This document shows, in pieces, positions 60,901 to 64,000 of a stretch of 64,000 nucleotides of DNA. The notes under the pieces are model-generated. The model searched no databases. It was not told the DNA's origin and was given only the letters and a program-made list of their open reading frames with translations. A program made the translations under genes and the position numbers. The DNA lies in the NCBI GenBank assembly GCA_020636535.1, contig JACJXT010000011.1, positions 744,001 to 808,000 of the forward strand, given 5' to 3'. The first letter of the stretch is position 1. Each line of letters starts with the position of its first letter. This DNA comes from Chitinophagales bacterium. Lineage in GTDB: Bacteria; Bacteroidota; Bacteroidia; Chitinophagales; JADIYW01.

Positions 60901-62190
60901 TTAAGCATTGATGTTACTTTTTCTTCTGTGTATCCATTCAATGATAAAACAGAAAACAATAATTCCTAAAGAAACAAAAATACCTGTAATATTGCTTTGT
61001 ATTTGTTGTTTAATTAATATTATGAGTGCTATAATGCATAAAATAAATCCAGCCATTGGTATTATTTTATTGGCATTAATTTTATTAGCTAGTTTATATG
61101 CTACTAGATTTACAATTCCGAATATAAGAATAAAACCAATACTTCCTGTTGTAGAAATACTTTCTAGGTTTAATACATTAACTAATATTAGTGTTGCTAC
61201 TGTGGTAACGACTAGTCCAATTGGTTGTCCCCAAAGTTTTGCCAAATAATGTTTTGGTAGCTGGTTGTCTTTAGCAATTTCGTAGTTTACTTGACTTCCT
61301 CCATATATTGTAGCGTTGATAGCCGAAAAGGTAGAAATTAATGCAGCAATAGTAATTATGGTGAAGCCAATTTGTCCTAGCATTGGTTTAGCTGCTTCTG
61401 CTAATACATAATCTTGAGCATTGGCAATTTGATTAAATGGTAGTGAACCTACTGTTACAAATGCAATGGTAATGTATAGTATTATTACAAATATAACTGA
61501 ATAGTAGTATGCTTTAGGTATATTTTTTATTGGATTAACTATATCTGGTGCTGCATTGGCAATGAGTTCAAAACCTTCGTATGCTACAAAAATGACCATA
61601 CCACCAGCAAATAATTTTATAGGATTTTCCCAATGTGATATAGATAATTGTTCTAAGTTTGGATTACCAATTAGTCCGTATGCTCCAATAATTACAAAAC
61701 CGATTAATATAATTAATTTTATTATAACTGCAAATGATTCAATTTTTCCTACAATAGCAATGCTATAATAGTTGATTGCTGTAGCTATGATTATAATAGC
61801 ACTAGCATATATATGAAAATTAATAGTTTTGTTAGAAGTAATTTCCCAAAGATTTGGAGCATATGACCCAAATGCAGATGCGTATAACGATAGCATGATA
61901 ATATAACTCAACCACAGCAAGTTATTTATTGCTCCACTAAAAACGGTAATGCCAAATCCTTGATTAATGAATTTTACAGTGCCACCTCTGTCTGGAAAGG
62001 TTAAAGACATTTTTGCATAACTATATGCTGTTAGTATTGCAACAATTCCTGCGAAAAGGAAAGCAATTGGCGTACCACCTTTGGCTAATTCTACAGCAAG
62101 ACCAAGTACTGCGAAGATTCCACCACCAACCATTCCACCAATTCCAATAGCTATGGCATCTTTAAGTGCTAGTTTTTTGTTAATAGACAT
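60901..62190 (-). CDS. APC-family amino-acid permease
   Basis: 429 residues, 11-12 hydrophobic helices. The first-helix motif is AIGIGGMVGGGIFAVLGLAVELA. Further pieces FAGGMVIFVAYEGFELIANAAPDI and FSAINATIYGGSQVNYEIAKD are shared with broad-specificity amino-acid transporters (YcaM/YjeH-like). Substrate unknown. It is upstream of the MscS gene. Confidence 0.9.
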   Translation of the reverse strand: MSINKKLALKDAIAIGIGGMVGGGIFAVLGLAVELAKGGTPIAFLFAGIVAILTAYSYAKMSLTFPDRGGTVKFINQGFGITVFSGAINNLLWLSYIIMLSLYASAFGSYAPNLWEITSNKTINFHIYASAIIIIATAINYYSIAIVGKIESFAVIIKLIILIGFVIIGAYGLIGNPNLEQLSISHWENPIKLFAGGMVIFVAYEGFELIANAAPDIVNPIKNIPKAYYYSVIFVIILYITIAFVTVGSLPFNQIANAQDYVLAEAAKPMLGQIGFTIITIAALISTFSAINATIYGGSQVNYEIAKDNQLPKHYLAKLWGQPIGLVVTTVATLILVNVLNLESISTTGSIGFILIFGIVNLVAYKLANKINANKIIPMAGFILCIIALIILIKQQIQSNITGIFVSLGIIVFCFIIEWIHRRKSNINA

Positions 62191-62251
62191 TTTAATTGTT
62201 TAGTACAAGATATGATAAATAGTAATTATATCTAAGCGGTTGTGCATACTT

Positions 62252-62270
62252 CTCAAAATTTTGCAATGAT
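62252..62270. repeat. Dispersed motif CTCAAAATTTTGCAATGAT, copy 2
   Basis: Identical to 59962-59980, in the 273-base gap between the APC permease gene and the PF10118 genes. The rest of that gap holds nothing else I can support. Confidence 0.6.
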
Positions 62271-62463
62271 TTCTATGATAATACCAAATAGATTTATTTA
62301 CTGTTAGTATTATAACATTATTTGTTTTCTGTATTCTTTCCAAATTTTACAAAGGGTATAATTGGGCAAGAAAGTTAGTTTTATCAACAATGCAATCTTT
62401 GCTTATTATCTTTTGTTTAGTGCTTTTTTTGGCATTTTAATATACTTTAGATAAAAAAATAAC

Positions 62464-63309
62464 ATGACCACTCGACCAGAAGCTAAAATTAGAAAGGTCA
62501 ATTTTGTTTTCGAAAAACCTTTTCCTAAGCATTGGTACAATGACAATCCAATTGCTACACATTTTATGAATGCACAACATTTGGCATTTCCAGATGGTGA
62601 AAAATTCTTTATTAGAAGTGTAAAAGCTTTCGCCGATGCCTATAAGAATGACCCAGAGTTAAAGAAAAGAGTCAATAATTTTATAGGACAAGAAGGCACA
62701 CACTATGCAGAACATCAAAAGTTTTGGGACATTATGGAAAGTCAAAACTTAAATCCAATGAAGTTTGTAAAAGTATTTAGAAACTCTGCTTGGAATGGTC
62801 TAGAAGCGTATGCAAGAAAGCAATTCAATAAAAATAAATTCGCAGACAAAATGTGTCTAAGTATTACTGTTGCACTAGAACATTATACAGCTATGCTAGC
62901 AGAAAGTGGCATTTTAGCACCAGAAATTACACAAAATATGCCTGCAGAAATGAAAGACTTATTTATGTGGCATGCTGCAGAAGAAATTGAGCACAAAGCC
63001 ATTCCTTTTGATGTACTCAAAAAAGTAGATGATAGCTATGCATTACGAATTGGTGGAATGGCAATAGCTTCGTGGGGACTTTGGTTTTACTTAGGATTAG
63101 GTACTGTAATGTTATCTATCGAAGATGAAGACATTAAAGCAAAAGATGTTCCTAAAAATCTGTTGATGTTTTTATTTGGGTTTAATCGAACTTTTGGAGG
63201 CACATTAAGAAAACAGTTTTTTCAATATTTTAAAAAAGATTTTCATCCAGACCAAATTGACAATTATTATTTGGCTGAAGAACTATTAGCAGGAAAAAAT
63301 TATGCATAA
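62464..63309 (+). CDS. Predicted metal-dependent hydrolase (PF10118 family)
   Basis: 281 residues. The four-helix core shows GQEGTHYAEHQKFW, VALEHYTAML and MWHAAEEIEHKAIPFDV, giving Glu and His residues placed as in ferritin-like di-iron proteins. The N-terminal RKVNFVFEKPFPKHWYND is typical of the family. The family is named a hydrolase, but no reaction has been firmly shown to my knowledge. A paralogue follows 32 bases downstream. Confidence 0.88.
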   Translation: MTTRPEAKIRKVNFVFEKPFPKHWYNDNPIATHFMNAQHLAFPDGEKFFIRSVKAFADAYKNDPELKKRVNNFIGQEGTHYAEHQKFWDIMESQNLNPMKFVKVFRNSAWNGLEAYARKQFNKNKFADKMCLSITVALEHYTAMLAESGILAPEITQNMPAEMKDLFMWHAAEEIEHKAIPFDVLKKVDDSYALRIGGMAIASWGLWFYLGLGTVMLSIEDEDIKAKDVPKNLLMFLFGFNRTFGGTLRKQFFQYFKKDFHPDQIDNYYLAEELLAGKNYA

Positions 63310-63341
63310 CAAATAAAATTATTAATCTAAAAAATATTAAT

Positions 63342-64000
63342 ATGAAAACTAAACAAAAAGAAAACAATAAAAAAGCATATAATCATGAAGAAATAAAAGT
63401 GCGTAGAGTAAACTTTAAGTTTGATAAAGGTACACCACGATTTTATTATGATGACAATCCTTTTAGTACACATTTTATTAATGTACTACATATTGTATTT
63501 CCAACTGGTGAAAGATTTTTTGTCAATTCGGTTTTAAATCATATGAATGATATTGAAGATGAGAAGCTAAAGAAACAAATGAAAAACTTTTGTGGGCAAG
63601 AAGGCATTCATTCTACTATGCACGAAAGATTTTGGCAAATATTAAAAGACAATAATTATGAAATAAAAGGATTTGAAAATCATATTGACAATTTGTTACA
63701 TAAAGTGATGGCAAAAATTAAATTGCCATTCTTAAAAGAAGATAATCTTAATTTGGCAGTAACTGCTTGTCTAGAACATTTTACTGCTTTGTTTGGTCAT
63801 GCTATTTTTGAAAGTGTAGATACTAGTGCTGATACTGTTCCAGAAGATATTTCAGAATTATTTAGATGGCATGCAGCAGAAGAAATTGAACATAAAAGTG
63901 TTGCCTTTGATGTAATGCAACAAGTAGACGACCAAGAATATGGAAAACGAGTTGCCTTAATGCCAATAGCTACTGCTTTGTTGTATGCAGAATTAACCGC
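63342..64000 (+). CDS. Predicted metal-dependent hydrolase paralogue (partial, cut by right edge)
   Basis: At least 219 residues from the ATG at 63342; the end is outside the window. It shares VRRVNFKFD, DDNPFSTHFIN, GQEGIHSTMHERFW, CLEHFTALF and WHAAEEIEHKSVAFDV with the preceding gene, so a local duplication is evident. All likely metal ligands are kept. The N-terminus has an extra Lys/Asn-rich stretch (KTKQKENNKKAYNHEE). Confidence 0.88.
   Translation, partial: MKTKQKENNKKAYNHEEIKVRRVNFKFDKGTPRFYYDDNPFSTHFINVLHIVFPTGERFFVNSVLNHMNDIEDEKLKKQMKNFCGQEGIHSTMHERFWQILKDNNYEIKGFENHIDNLLHKVMAKIKLPFLKEDNLNLAVTACLEHFTALFGHAIFESVDTSADTVPEDISELFRWHAAEEIEHKSVAFDVMQQVDDQEYGKRVALMPIATALLYAELT

Noticed and set aside
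1..64000. tRNA or rRNA genes
   Set aside because: I looked in the larger intergenic gaps and found no cloverleaf or TTCGA-type text that I would defend.

Overview
The window is A+T-rich DNA from a member of the Bacteroidota. The evidence is a secreted hydrolase with a type IX secretion (T9SS) C-terminal tail, SusE-era style lipoproteins with short lipoboxes, an OmpA protein with PorE-like domain order, TAnnTTTG promoter boxes, and the near absence of Shine-Dalgarno sequences. No tRNA, rRNA or CRISPR array was recognised. Both ends cut through genes.

Layout. 1-4210 (minus): an efflux operon of TetR regulator, TolC-type channel, HlyD/YbhG-type adaptor and two ABC ATPases; the permeases should lie beyond the left edge. 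4352-6325: a T9SS-exported lipase-like hydrolase. 6315-7767 (minus): pyrR-pyrB. 7866-10898: small membrane and lipoprotein genes and a VIT1-type metal transporter, with a three-hairpin intergenic repeat. 10983-13803 (minus): tetrapyrrole synthesis, hemA followed by a fused hemC-hemD. 13893-16803: a LysM protein, an NfeD-type membrane protease and kdsB. 16923-24561: DUF983, a LEA-2-like lipoprotein pair, htpG, a short-chain dehydrogenase, an M13 peptidase and a LysE exporter. 24700-31061 (minus): a PorE-like OmpA protein, an O-methyltransferase-like enzyme, a lipoprotein with an internal duplication, a KptA/Tpt1-like RNA 2'-phosphotransferase without a normal start codon, and a LemA-TPM-TPM operon. 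31152-33728: a tight operon of APS/PAPS reductase, sulfotransferase and sugar epimerase. 33873-41991: metallophosphoesterase, amino-acid permease, OmpA-like protein, ThiF/MoeB-rhodanese fusion, DUF1295 protein and trpG-trpD-trpC. 42011-54109: thioredoxin-like proteins, a 23-residue-repeat protein, ilvN-ilvC, recF with its DUF721 partner, ribH, a TlpA-like lipoprotein and gatB. Two unusual repeat arrays lie here, at 45294-45670 and 47441-48145.

54534-59130 is the clearest accessory region. It holds two complete type II restriction-modification systems in a row: a C5-cytosine methyltransferase with a convergent NgoBV/NlaIV-like nuclease, then an ApaLI-like nuclease with a DPPY methyltransferase and a divergent XRE regulator. 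A long imperfect palindrome separates them, and a short inverted sequence brackets the second, which suggests cassette-style acquisition. 59265-64000 returns to housekeeping and membrane functions: a lipocalin, an MscS channel, an APC permease and two tandem di-iron-like 'metal-dependent hydrolase' paralogues.

Most genes are ordinary core metabolism. The best leads for something new are the R-M cassette pair and its palindrome, the two hairpin or minisatellite arrays, the KptA gene whose conserved N-terminus precedes any usual start codon, and the cysH-sulfotransferase-epimerase operon.
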